This document shows, piece after piece, positions 42,686 to 50,848 of a stretch of DNA of 64,000 bases. The position numbers and the translations under genes were made by a program. Each line of letters starts with the position of its first letter. Positions within the stretch are counted from its first letter, which is position 1. The notes below the pieces were generated by a model. The model saw nothing but the letters and a program-made list of their open reading frames with translations. It did no database searches and was not told where the DNA came from. The stretch is from Clostridium sp. AM34-11AC (lineage in GTDB: Bacteria; Bacillota; Clostridia; Lachnospirales; Lachnospiraceae): the NCBI RefSeq assembly GCF_003435375.1, contig NZ_QWGL01000001.1:434001-498000 (forward strand). The letters are read 5' to 3'.

Positions 42686-43450
42686 TTACAGGATCTCCCC
42701 ATATCGTCCCAGAAAGCTCTTCATTCTCTCATTATCGGATGCGAACACCTTCTCCGGCGTTCCCTCCTCGACGATCACGCCGCCCTCCATGAAGATCACG
42801 CGGTGGGAAATATCCCTTGCAAACGCCATCTCATGGGTAACGATCACCATGGCGATATTCAGATCTGCCAGAGAACGGATCACCTTTAACACCTCGGCTG
42901 TCAGCTCTGGGTCCAGAGCTGATGTGGGTTCATCGAAGAACAGGATCTTCGGGTTCAGCGCCAGAGCTCTCGCGATCGCCACACGCTGGCACTGTCCTCC
43001 GGATAACTGGCAGGGATAATAATCTTCCTTGTCCGCCAGTCCCATCTTCTTTAACAGCTCTCTCGCTTCCTGATATACCGTCTCCTTGTCTCGCTTCTGC
43101 ACATGGATCGGCGCGTCAACGATATTCTTCAGCACAGAATAATGCGGAAAAAGATTGAAATTCTGGAACACGAGGCCGTACTGGCTCTGGATCTCCTTCA
43201 TGTCCTTCTTATCCGCGTAGGCCACATGTCCGTCCTTGTCCGTCCATGCCGCTTTTTTCCCAAGATATACGATCTCGCCGCCATCCATCTTCTCAAGCAT
43301 TGTCGCGCACCTGAGCAGCGTTGATTTCCCGGATCCGGACGGTCCGATGATGGATACGATTTCGCCCTCGCCGATGCTGATGGAGATATCCTTCAGCACA
43401 GACAGGTTCTCAAATGATTTTTCTACATGATTTAACTCTAACAGATTCAT
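42686..43450 (-). CDS. Amino-acid ABC transporter, ATP-binding protein
   Basis: 254 residues, GlnQ/HisP type. Walker [14 protein letters not shown]-loop in [19 protein letters not shown], signature [18 protein letters not shown], Walker [13 protein letters not shown] and H-loop [10 protein letters not shown] are all intact. The ATG at 43450 has GGAGG 10 bases upstream, inside the gap after the permease; the frame is open upstream without support. It powers import through the permease encoded just before it. The order SBP, permease, ATPase is normal for polar amino-acid systems. Confidence 0.95.
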   Translation of the reverse strand: MNLLELNHVEKSFENLSVLKDISISIGEGEIVSIIGPSGSGKSTLLRCATMLEKMDGGEIVYLGKKAAWTDKDGHVAYADKKDMKEIQSQYGLVFQNFNLFPHYSVLKNIVDAPIHVQKRDKETVYQEARELLKKMGLADKEDYYPCQLSGGQCQRVAIARALALNPKILFFDEPTSALDPELTAEVLKVIRSLADLNIAMVIVTHEMAFARDISHRVIFMEGGVIVEEGTPEKVFASDNERMKSFLGRYGEIL

Positions 43451-43469
43451 GATCCACAGACCTCCAGTC

Positions 43470-44129
43470 CTACCGGTAATAATCCAGCTTTTTCTCGATC
43501 CACTCCATAACGACAGCCACGATGAGGTTGAACACATAGTAGAAAATTCCGGCTGCGACAAACGGGATCATATTTGTCTGGGATGCTGCCAGGGCTTTCG
43601 CGATCGTGAACATCTCAGCGACACTCAGGGTGAACGACAGGGACGTATCCTTTACAAGTGTGATCACCTCGTTTGTGATCGACGGCAAAATTCGCTTGAT
43701 GACCTGAGGCAGAATGATCTTGAAAAAGGTCTGAGCTTTCGTGTAGCCAAGGATCTGTGCCGCCTCATACTGACCGATCGGCATCGACTGAATGCCGCTG
43801 CGGTAGATCTCTGCAAAATATGCCGCGTAGTTGATCACAAAGCCGATAAAGGTCGCTGTCAGGCGGTAACCGCTGCCGACTTTAATATGAAACAAATAGT
43901 ATGGTCCGAAATAAACGACCATCAGTTGCAGCATTAACGGAGTTCCGCGCATGATAGAGATGTAAAATTTTACGATCATGCTGACCACGCGATTTTTCGA
44001 TAAGCGTCCGAACGCCACAATAAGTCCAAGTGGAAGAGAAAACAGCAGCGTGATCACGAAGATCTGCGTACTGATCAGCATACCACTGGCGAGCTGTGCG
44101 ACCATCTGCCCGATTGTCATTTTACCCAT
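43470..44129 (-). CDS. Amino-acid ABC transporter, permease
   Basis: 219 residues with five transmembrane helices of the HisM/GlnP class. The cytoplasmic coupling (EAA) loop is [19 protein letters not shown], followed by [21 protein letters not shown]; the N-terminal [17 protein letters not shown] segment is also typical. It likely forms a homodimer, since only one permease gene is present. Between it and the binding-protein gene lie 337 bases with two stem-loops and a mobile-looking palindromic element, an unusually long gap for this operon type. Confidence 0.94.
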   Translation of the reverse strand: MGKMTIGQMVAQLASGMLISTQIFVITLLFSLPLGLIVAFGRLSKNRVVSMIVKFYISIMRGTPLMLQLMVVYFGPYYLFHIKVGSGYRLTATFIGFVINYAAYFAEIYRSGIQSMPIGQYEAAQILGYTKAQTFFKIILPQVIKRILPSITNEVITLVKDTSLSFTLSVAEMFTIAKALAASQTNMIPFVAAGIFYYVFNLIVAVVMEWIEKKLDYYR

Positions 44130-44244
44130 ACGATCTTTACCTGCTTTCCTTCATATTCAAGTCGAACGTCCGTGAGACTTGGCGCGTGATTCTGGTCAGC
44201 AAAGCTGACATATTCCATACAGAATCACTGCGCATCCTCGCGGA

Positions 44245-44337
44245 GCGTTTATCTCAGTCAGAGACCTGACTCCCACTGAGACAAATTTGCTATTATTCAC
44301 CATCTAAAGAGGTGGGAGTCTTCTCGACTGAGATAAA
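44245..44337 (+). repeat. About 94-bp palindromic (MITE-like) element, copy 1
   Basis: Outer inverted ends TTATCTCAGTC… GACTGAGATAA and inner GACTCCCAC… GTGGGAGTC, with a central CCATCTAAAGAGGTGG hairpin-like core. It matches the reverse complement of 45544-45638 with roughly ten differences and one indel. It lies between the binding-protein and permease genes. The ends and core recall hairpins recognised by IS200/IS605 transposases; no transposase is nearby. Confidence 0.85.
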
Positions 44338-44345
44338 TAACTCAA

Positions 44346-44436
44346 ATTACGGGAACTGTTTTCCGGTTCCCGTAATCAAAATTCTTTTACTATTTTAGCC
44401 GATATGGGAATGTCTGTCAAACAGCATTTCCATATC
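44346..44436 (-). promoter_or_regulatory. Two stem-loops after the binding-protein gene
   Basis: ATTACGGGAAC (44346-44356) with GTTCCCGTAAT (44366-44376), and GATATGGGAATG (44401-44412) with CATTTCCATATC (44425-44436, one G-U pair). Neither has a good T-run on the minus strand. They probably stabilise the binding-protein mRNA 3' end and reduce read-through, giving more binding protein than permease. Confidence 0.6.
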
Positions 44437-44466
44437 CCGCAAGATTTCTACAACTCCGACACGCGC

Positions 44467-45330
44467 TTACTTTCCGATCGTCGTAACGTCCTCGCCGAAC
44501 CATTCATCAGAGATCTTTGCTAATGTGCCGTCGGCAGCCATCTCCTCTAACGCTCCCTGTACTTTATCTCTTAACTCTGTGTTGCCCTTCTTAAATCCAA
44601 CGCCATATTCTTCCTCGGAGAGGGAATCGTCAAGGATCTTAAAATCTGCATTTCTCTGCTTGATCTGGTAGCCTGCAACAATAACGTCCATTGCGACTGC
44701 GTCAACCGCGCCCTGTTCGAGATCCATGAATGCGGTATTATAATCCGGTGTCGTTAAAAGCTGGCCGAATGTATTTGCGAGATCCTGATTCTCCTTTAAC
44801 GCAGCCTCCGCGGAGGAATCGGCCTGTACTTCTACGACTTTTCCCGCAAGGTCAGCCTGACTCTTGATATCGGAATCGTTCGCTACAACGAATACCTGCT
44901 TGTTTGCCATATACGGTGTAGTCCAGGTATAATCATCCTCGCGGCCTGTGATCGTAAATCCGTTCCAGATACAGTCGATGTTGCCGGATTCAAGCTCCAT
45001 ATCCTTGGAGTCCCAGGCGACCGGCTGTGCCTTGTATTCGAGACCGAGACGGCTTGCGACTTCTTTCGCGAGATCAAGGTCAAAGCCTGTGTATTCGCCG
45101 TTGTCGCCAACAAATCCCATTGGCGGGAAATCCTGATCGAAGCCGACGATCAGTGTGCCTCCTGCTGCTTCTGCCGTCTCCGCAGCTGTCGTATCTGCTG
45201 TTGTTGTCTCCTCTTTTTTCTCGGCAGTTGTCTCTGCTGCTGTTGTCTCTGTCTTTGCTCCGCCGCATGCTGCGAGGGAAAGTACCATTGCGGATGCCAT
45301 AACTGCGCTTAATAATCTCTTTTTCATCAT
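44467..45330 (-). CDS. Amino-acid ABC transporter, substrate-binding lipoprotein
   Basis: 287 residues. Signal with lipobox LSLAACGG, a Thr/Ala/Glu linker (about 25-58), then a type II periplasmic-binding fold of the polar amino-acid family: LIVGFDQDFPPMGFVGDNGE, GFDLDLAKEVASRLG, WNGFTITGREDDYTWTTPYM and AVAMDVIVAGY. The Arg of the FTITGRE segment and the Asp near AMD normally bind the alpha-amino and carboxylate groups. Glutamine, glutamate or cystine are possible ligands. GAGGAGG precedes the ATG. The gene with its promoter is enclosed by two inverted copies of a palindromic element. Confidence 0.94.
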   Translation of the reverse strand: MMKKRLLSAVMASAMVLSLAACGGAKTETTAAETTAEKKEETTTADTTAAETAEAAGGTLIVGFDQDFPPMGFVGDNGEYTGFDLDLAKEVASRLGLEYKAQPVAWDSKDMELESGNIDCIWNGFTITGREDDYTWTTPYMANKQVFVVANDSDIKSQADLAGKVVEVQADSSAEAALKENQDLANTFGQLLTTPDYNTAFMDLEQGAVDAVAMDVIVAGYQIKQRNADFKILDDSLSEEEYGVGFKKGNTELRDKVQGALEEMAADGTLAKISDEWFGEDVTTIGK

Positions 45331-45445
45331 TATTTCCTCCTCTTATCTGTCCTTGATCCGGCTGCCCGGACCAGCTTTTTGTCATATCCGAAAACCGGCC
45401 GCATTTTTCTGTCCGGTTTCACCCCTCTGTTTTCATCGTGTTATC

Positions 45446-45474
45446 ATGTTACCATACTAAAGTGTTTTTGTAAA
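45446..45474 (-). promoter_or_regulatory. Promoter of the ABC binding-protein gene
   Basis: On the minus strand TTTACA (45474-45469), 17 bases, TAACAT (45451-45446). Confidence 0.65.
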
Positions 45475-45485
45475 GCTCTTTTTTA

Positions 45486-45514
45486 ATGAATTTTTCAAAA
45501 AAATGCGGTATAAT
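45486..45514 (+). promoter_or_regulatory. Candidate promoter of the bile salt hydrolase gene
   Basis: A perfect TATAAT at 45509-45514 with a weak -35 (TGAATT near 45487). It is divergent from the ABC promoter 12 bases away. The transcript leader would contain the whole palindromic element copy 2. Confidence 0.5.
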
Positions 45515-45543
45515 CTTTTTTATGCAGAAGAAACTATATCCGT

Positions 45544-45638
45544 ATTTATCTCAGGCGAAAAGACTCCCGCCTCTTTCAGGTGGTGAGTAACAGCAAATTT
45601 GTCTCCGTGGGAGTCAGGTCTCCGAATGAGATAAACGC
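45544..45638 (-). repeat. About 94-bp palindromic (MITE-like) element, copy 2, inverted
   Basis: Reverse-complement match to 44245-44337. It contains TTTATCTCAGGCG… at one end, GACTCCCGCCTCTTTCAGG, and GTGGGAGTCAGG… GAGATAAACGC at the other end. It ends 38 bases before the bile salt hydrolase ATG, inside the presumed 5' leader. Confidence 0.85.
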
Positions 45639-45675
45639 GCTGCGAATTTACTATTTTTAAGGAGGTTCCTGTCTT

Positions 45676-46650
45676 ATGTGTACAGCAGCAACTTACAAGA
45701 CAAAGGGCTTTTATTTTGGAAGGACCTTAGACTACGAATTTTCCTACGGAGAGGAGATCACGATCACTCCCCGCAATTACCCGATCCCGTTCCGCCATAT
45801 GGGTACGCTTACATCCCACTATGCCATCATCGGCATGGCGCACATTGCAGACAATTATCCTCTGTATTATGATGCCATGAACGAAAAGGGACTCGGCATG
45901 GCAGGACTCAACTTTGTCGGAAACGCCGCCTATGCAGAGCCGGTGGATGGAATGCAGAATGTTGCCCAGTTTGAATTTATCCCCTGGATCTTAAGCCGGT
46001 GCGCAACCATTCCGGAGGTCCGCGAAGCACTTGCCCGTATGAATCTTGTCGGAACACCTTTTAGTCCGCAGATGCCTGCCGCAAGTCTCCACTGGATCAT
46101 TGCCGATAAAAACGAGGCGATCGTTGTGGAATCCATGGCCGACGGACTCCATGTCCATGATGATCCTGCCGGTGTTCTCACAAACAATCCGCCCTTCGAT
46201 CTGCAGATGTTCCATTTAAATAACTATCTCGGGCTTTCCCCGCGCCAGCCGGAAAATCATTTTTCTCCGGAGCTTCCGCTTGCCACCTACAGCCGCGGCA
46301 TGGGCGCTCTCGGTCTTCCGGGGGATCTCTCTTCCCAGTCCCGCTTTGCCCGCGTGGCATTCACCCGCGCGAACTCGATCTCCGGTGACAGCGAAGAAGA
46401 AAGCGTCAGCCAGTTCTTCCATATCTTAGGCTCTGTGGACCAGCAGCGCGGCTGCTGTGAGGTTGCAGAAGGAAAATATGAGATCACGATCTACACCTCC
46501 TGCTGCAGTGCCGAGACCGGAACCTACTACTATACGACCTACGAAAACCACCAGATCACCGCGGTGGATATGAAAAAAGAGGCGCTTGATTCCGATTCCC
46601 TGATCCGCTACCCGATGATCCTAAAAGGCGAGATCCGGAGACAGAATTGA
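45676..46650 (+). CDS. bsh: Bile salt hydrolase / choloylglycine hydrolase family
   Basis: 324 residues, N-terminal-nucleophile hydrolase. After Met removal Cys2 is the nucleophile (MCTAATY). Other active-site positions are present: Arg16 and Asp19 in GRTLDYE, Asn79 in GLGMAGLNF, Asn170/171 in VLTNNPPF and Arg223/226 in SRFARVAFT. Length (usually 315-330) and motif spacing match bile salt hydrolases, which release glycine or taurine from conjugated bile acids and can also re-conjugate amino acids. Penicillin V acylase or N-acyl-homoserine-lactone acylase activities in this family are alternatives. No signal peptide, so cytoplasmic. AAGGAGG precedes the ATG. An M19 dipeptidase gene follows 62 bases downstream. 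Confidence 0.88.
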   Translation: MCTAATYKTKGFYFGRTLDYEFSYGEEITITPRNYPIPFRHMGTLTSHYAIIGMAHIADNYPLYYDAMNEKGLGMAGLNFVGNAAYAEPVDGMQNVAQFEFIPWILSRCATIPEVREALARMNLVGTPFSPQMPAASLHWIIADKNEAIVVESMADGLHVHDDPAGVLTNNPPFDLQMFHLNNYLGLSPRQPENHFSPELPLATYSRGMGALGLPGDLSSQSRFARVAFTRANSISGDSEEESVSQFFHILGSVDQQRGCCEVAEGKYEITIYTSCCSAETGTYYYTTYENHQITAVDMKKEALDSDSLIRYPMILKGEIRRQN

Positions 46651-46712
46651 CGGAAACGTCTGAACGGTTCCATTACAATAAATTCAAAATATATTTTCAG
46701 GAGGAATTTCCC

Positions 46713-47657
46713 ATGAATCCCTATGCTTTGATCGATCTGCACTGCGACACGCTCACAGACTGTACCCATAAGGGGCTGACCCCGGACACGCTTGATGATC
46801 CGGACCGTGTGCTCTCCCTGAACGCGATCCCGTCTGACGTTCACTGGGCACAGTTTTATGCCATCTTCATCCCGGATCAGTACCGCGGGCAGGCTGCCAT
46901 CGATTACTACGAAACAAACCGTGACAATTTTAACCGCCAGATGGAAAAATTTCATGACCGCATCTCCCCCTGCCGCTCCGCTTCCGATATGCAAGCTGCA
47001 TGGGATGCAGGAAAGACGGCTGCTTTTCTGACCATCGAGGGCGGAGCCGCTCTCGCCGGTGATATCACCCGCGTAAAAAAGCTGGCAGATGACGGAGTCC
47101 GCTGCATGACGCTCACCTGGAACGGTGAAAATGAGCTCGGTTCCGGCCACACCACCACTCACGGAATGACAGACTTCGGACGGCAGGCAGTCCGTGAAAT
47201 GGAAGACCGCGGGATCCTCGTTGATGTCTCCCATTTAAACGACACCGGCTACGCCGACCTCTTTGAGACCGCCCGCCGCCCGTTCGTTGCGACCCACTCC
47301 AACGCACGCTCCATCTGTTCCCACAAGCGGAACCTGACGGATGACATGATCCGCGAGATGGTCCGCCGGAACTGCCTCATTGGCCTCAACTACTGTAAGA
47401 GTTTCATTACCGACGGAGGCATCGGCGATTCTCCCGACGACCTCTACCGCCACATCGAGCACTTTTTCAGCCTCGGTGCCTATGAAAACATCGCTCTCGG
47501 CTCTGACTTTGACGGTACGACACTTCCTACATACCTGAACACTCCGGCAAAGGCTGCTGATCTCTACGAATATTTCCTGGAAAAGGGAATGTCAAAGGAG
47601 CTGGCAAAGGGCATCATGTTCCGGAACGCAGAAGAATTTTTCAGAAAAAATCTGTAA
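46713..47657 (+). CDS. Membrane-dipeptidase-family (M19) zinc dipeptidase
   Basis: 314 residues, TIM-barrel amidohydrolase-like enzyme that hydrolyses dipeptides, including those with D-residues. Metal sites: YALIDLHCDTLTD (His and Asp), FLTIEGGAALAGD (bridging Glu), VDVSHLND and ATHSNARSI (His pair), and LGSDFDG (Asp). AGGAGG lies 8 bases before the ATG at 46713; an upstream in-frame start overlaps the hydrolase gene and lacks a site. No signal peptide, so probably cytoplasmic despite the family name. It is co-oriented with the bile salt hydrolase gene, suggesting a shared transcript. Confidence 0.9.
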   Translation: MNPYALIDLHCDTLTDCTHKGLTPDTLDDPDRVLSLNAIPSDVHWAQFYAIFIPDQYRGQAAIDYYETNRDNFNRQMEKFHDRISPCRSASDMQAAWDAGKTAAFLTIEGGAALAGDITRVKKLADDGVRCMTLTWNGENELGSGHTTTHGMTDFGRQAVREMEDRGILVDVSHLNDTGYADLFETARRPFVATHSNARSICSHKRNLTDDMIREMVRRNCLIGLNYCKSFITDGGIGDSPDDLYRHIEHFFSLGAYENIALGSDFDGTTLPTYLNTPAKAADLYEYFLEKGMSKELAKGIMFRNAEEFFRKNL

Positions 47658-47672
47658 TTTGCATCCGTCTGC

Positions 47673-47753
47673 CCGCAAATGCGCATCATCGGCACGTTAA
47701 TGCCTTTTGTGTAGCAGGGAATTCCTCGAAACTTTCTGTTACACAAAAAGGGC
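47673..47753 (+). repeat. Dispersed hairpin element, copy 3
   Basis: Contains GCGCATCATCGGCACG, TTAATGCCTTTTGTGTAGCA and GGGAATTCC, then CTGTTACACAAAAAGGG. The arms CCTTTTGTGTAGCAG and CTGTTACACAAAAAGG form a long stem. Related to 19537-19608 and, more loosely, 16076-16148. Confidence 0.55.
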
Positions 47754-47787
47754 GTGTGAAAAATGAAGCTTTATTCTTCACACGCCC
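47750..47787. terminator. Stem-loop after the M19 gene, probable terminator
   Basis: GGGCGTGTGAA (47750-47760) pairs perfectly with TTCACACGCCC (47777-47787). The T-run is poor on both sides. Further on, TTGACAA and TTGTCAA (47922-47946) make another dyad close to the next gene's stop. No gene is seen in 47788-47957. Confidence 0.55.
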
Positions 47788-47957
47788 TTCGCGTCCGATC
47801 CGGTTTTGTTTCAGGATCATTTTTTTAATTTTTTCAAGGCTCCCTCAATTCCGCCTTCTACCAGAATGCAGGCATCCGAAAATATCTGCGACGACCGGAC
47901 AGGACTGTCTTTCTGGCACTCAATTGACAACTTGGGGGATTTGTCAAAAAATCAACC

Positions 47958-49046
47958 TCAGACGATCTTCATCTCTTTCAGGCTTCGCACCCCGATTCCG
48001 GCTTCATCTCCAACCGTCAAATAGCCATCCTTCAGCACATGACATGTATCTGCCATATCCGGCTGGGTCGCATAGCAGGTGATATCATTGGACATCGTAG
48101 ATACCGGAAGGGACGATGCAAGATGAAGGCAGACAGCTCCATTGATCTGTGTATCGTATGTACTGGTCACTACACAGCGAATTCCTGCGGATGCCGCAAT
48201 TTCTGAAATCGTAACAGCATTTTGGATTCCTCCGGTTTTGACAAGCTTCAGAACAAACACATCAGCCGCCCGCTCATATGCATACCGGACTGCCTCCTGG
48301 ACCGTATTGATCGCTTCGTCGACTCCGATCACAACACCGGTATCCCGTTTCAGCTGCTTTATCCCATTAAAATCATGTTTATCAAGCAACTGTTCATACA
48401 TTTCCAAATCCAGATCACAGGTCTTTCGAATAAACTTATATGCATCCGAATAGCTATATCCCGCATTGGCATCCACGCGAAGTTTCATTTCATATCCAAC
48501 AGCATCCCTGACTGCGCAGACCCGGCGGATATCTTCTTCAACATCCGTACCAATCTTCATTTTTATGCTATGGTACCCTTGTTCCCGATACTGGACCGCC
48601 TTTTCCACCGCCTCATCAATTCCCATGATTCCAAGATGGCGGTTGATCATAACCTTCTCCCGCAGCTTCCCACCGAACATCTGGTAAAGAGGAATCTTCC
48701 GCTCTTTCGCTGCAAGATCATAAAAAGCAGCCTCCAACGCCATCTTGGCCGCTGCATGCTCCGGGAGCTTATGATTCCATCGATTTCTGGCTTCCCACAG
48801 ATCTGCCGCATCTACTCCTATGATTTCCGATATAAGTTCCTTCTCAAGTACATACTGTACAAATTCCGGCGTTTCGCCGGTAAATTTCGGGAGTGGAGTC
48901 GCCTCGCCCCAGCCACAGAGCCCATTCTCGTCTGTAAGCTTTACGATCACGTGACCTCTTATCTGTGCCGGACGTCCATAAGCCGTTGCCAATACGATTG
49001 TTTTTCTGTGCAGCAAAAACACCTCTGCTGATACAACTTTTCCCAT
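47958..49046 (-). CDS. Enolase-superfamily enzyme (MLE / dipeptide-epimerase-like)
   Basis: 362 residues: an N-terminal capping domain and a (beta/alpha)7 barrel of the muconate-lactonizing subgroup. Catalytic Lys pair in SIKMKIGTD (KxK), metal ligands Asp in LRVDANAGY, Glu in LEMYEQLL, Asp in VIGVDEAI, and the second-face Lys in FVLKLVKTGG. The subgroup includes o-succinylbenzoate synthase, cis,cis-muconate cycloisomerase and dipeptide epimerases. The neighbourhood (peptidase, carrier) and lack of menaquinone genes favour epimerisation of a dipeptide or amino-acid derivative, but this is inference. It is the last gene of the YfcC-M28-enolase operon. Confidence 0.85.
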   Translation of the reverse strand: MGKVVSAEVFLLHRKTIVLATAYGRPAQIRGHVIVKLTDENGLCGWGEATPLPKFTGETPEFVQYVLEKELISEIIGVDAADLWEARNRWNHKLPEHAAAKMALEAAFYDLAAKERKIPLYQMFGGKLREKVMINRHLGIMGIDEAVEKAVQYREQGYHSIKMKIGTDVEEDIRRVCAVRDAVGYEMKLRVDANAGYSYSDAYKFIRKTCDLDLEMYEQLLDKHDFNGIKQLKRDTGVVIGVDEAINTVQEAVRYAYERAADVFVLKLVKTGGIQNAVTISEIAASAGIRCVVTSTYDTQINGAVCLHLASSLPVSTMSNDITCYATQPDMADTCHVLKDGYLTVGDEAGIGVRSLKEMKIV

Positions 49047-49147
49047 AGGTCAAATCTCCTTCCTCTAATTCTGTCTCCTTATACGGGAAAAAGCAGGTTT
49101 CCCTGCTATTTCCGTTGTTATTCCGTGTCTTTTTATCATACCTGCTG

Positions 49148-50830
49148 TCAGATCCGCTCTGCCTGTTCCTGAATCTCCCTAAGTCCCATGCAAAGCCGGT
49201 TCTTCATTCGCAGATACTCGCTTCCCGCCATTACATAAACATCTAACGGCGTATTATCCTTTGTGATTCCCTTGCAGCGTCCAATCGCTCCAAAGATCCC
49301 AAATCCATCACCATAATCATGCAGATACGGTGCTTTTCTGCAGTAAACGATATGGAGCAGCTTTCCCACTGTCTCCTTCAGAAAGAGATCACTGTCCTCC
49401 ATACTTTCCGCGCGCTCGGCCGCCTTTTCCAACGCCTCTTTCGTTCTGTTCCATTCAGCGCAGATCTCCGTCGTGTCAAACTCCGGTGCCAATCCGGACA
49501 ATGTCTTCTTTAATCTGCCATCCAAATCTTCTAAAAAGACTGGAATATTTACAGGAATCATCTTTGCGCTCTGAATATCATCCAGCATTTCCATGTTGAT
49601 CTTCGCATCACGCATCATGATCTTCTCGTCGAGTTTATCGATCGTATCTTTCGGGGTATGCCACCATGGTCCGCCGCTTGGGCAGTCTGACAGGCGTTTT
49701 TCCGGAAGCGGTTCATATTTTAACATGATCGTGATCGGCACATAGGCCCCCCAGAAAGACTGATCTGCTCCACGGATCATCGGAATATACACATCGGGTC
49801 TCTTTCCCGTGTACTTTTCGATTAGGTCTGCTGTATAGGAAATGCCCTCAGAACCTGCTGTCCGTGCTACGATCTGCTCTGAGTTTTTGCACCCGGTCAG
49901 ATCCAGATTCACATGCGCCACACAGTTCTTTCTGAGATCTGCGTAATGGCTGTCACAATACCATGTGGATCCGGAGAATCTTCCATCTGAATGACCGGAC
50001 CACCATGCGATCCGTACTCCACGCTTTAATTCCGACCGATGTGCATAAAGCACTCTCGCATACTCTAAAAGGATCGCATCGCTGACCGCGTTATCTGTAA
50101 TTCCCTCGTACCAGGAGTCGTAGTGACCGGAAACAAGCACAAAACTGTCACTCTTTCCCTTGATATCAACAGCCACCATGGAACTTCTGCGGATCTTTGT
50201 CTCCATTTCAATCGTGACTTCAGCATCCATTTCTCCTGCTGCCATCTTTTCGATCAGCGCTTCTCCGTCCGCACGTCTGATTCCCGCTGACGGAAGGAAT
50301 TTCATATACGCAGCCTCATCAAAATCCGGTGTTCCCCATATCATCCCAATATTGCTGTGATGAATATAGTCACCTTTTGTTGCACAGATATGCAGTACTG
50401 CTTTGGCTCCTGCCTCCATTGCCCTTCTCACAAAAACGCCCTTGGATTCCCACGTCAGAACGATTTTGTCGCGAAATGACTCAAAACGATCTTTTTCCTG
50501 ATTCTTTGTGAGTCCTTTTTCCTCGCTGAGAGAGTCATAATACAACGTTCCCTGAAGGCTGTCTGCTTCTGCACTGTAAACATCTCCGACTAACGGATAT
50601 TCCACTCCGTCAACTTTCGCGAATGCCCGCACTGGGAGGCTGAAAAAGCCATCATACTCACAATGCTCAAACGGAATTCCATACTCCGAAAGCTTTTCTT
50701 CCAGATAAGAAACCGCTGCCTCTCCCTCTGCTGTTCCGCTATAACGGAATAGATGATTGAATGTTCCAATCGTCTCCAGCATATTTTTACTGTTTAATTC
50801 TTCAAGAAGACTTTCCCTTAATTGTCTCAT
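49148..50830 (-). CDS. M28-like metallopeptidase with an altered catalytic motif
   Basis: 560 residues, no signal peptide. A PA-like insert (about 85-195) precedes an M28 domain with SGHYDSWYEGITDNAVSD (His and bridging Asp). Where ordinary M28 peptidases have Glu-Glu (EExG.xGS), this one reads WWSGHSDGRFSGSTWY; a His replaces the usual general-base Glu region. Then VNLDLTGCKN gives the next Asp, and WWHTPKDTID the last His. I recall a subfamily with this GHS.GR pattern of unknown substrate. The C-terminal ~120 residues are helical. It lies between the YfcC-type carrier (18 bases upstream) and the enolase-superfamily gene, so it likely acts on the imported compound. Confidence 0.82.
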   Translation of the reverse strand: MRQLRESLLEELNSKNMLETIGTFNHLFRYSGTAEGEAAVSYLEEKLSEYGIPFEHCEYDGFFSLPVRAFAKVDGVEYPLVGDVYSAEADSLQGTLYYDSLSEEKGLTKNQEKDRFESFRDKIVLTWESKGVFVRRAMEAGAKAVLHICATKGDYIHHSNIGMIWGTPDFDEAAYMKFLPSAGIRRADGEALIEKMAAGEMDAEVTIEMETKIRRSSMVAVDIKGKSDSFVLVSGHYDSWYEGITDNAVSDAILLEYARVLYAHRSELKRGVRIAWWSGHSDGRFSGSTWYCDSHYADLRKNCVAHVNLDLTGCKNSEQIVARTAGSEGISYTADLIEKYTGKRPDVYIPMIRGADQSFWGAYVPITIMLKYEPLPEKRLSDCPSGGPWWHTPKDTIDKLDEKIMMRDAKINMEMLDDIQSAKMIPVNIPVFLEDLDGRLKKTLSGLAPEFDTTEICAEWNRTKEALEKAAERAESMEDSDLFLKETVGKLLHIVYCRKAPYLHDYGDGFGIFGAIGRCKGITKDNTPLDVYVMAGSEYLRMKNRLCMGLREIQEQAERI

Positions 50831-50848
50831 CTTAACCTCCGATGCCTA

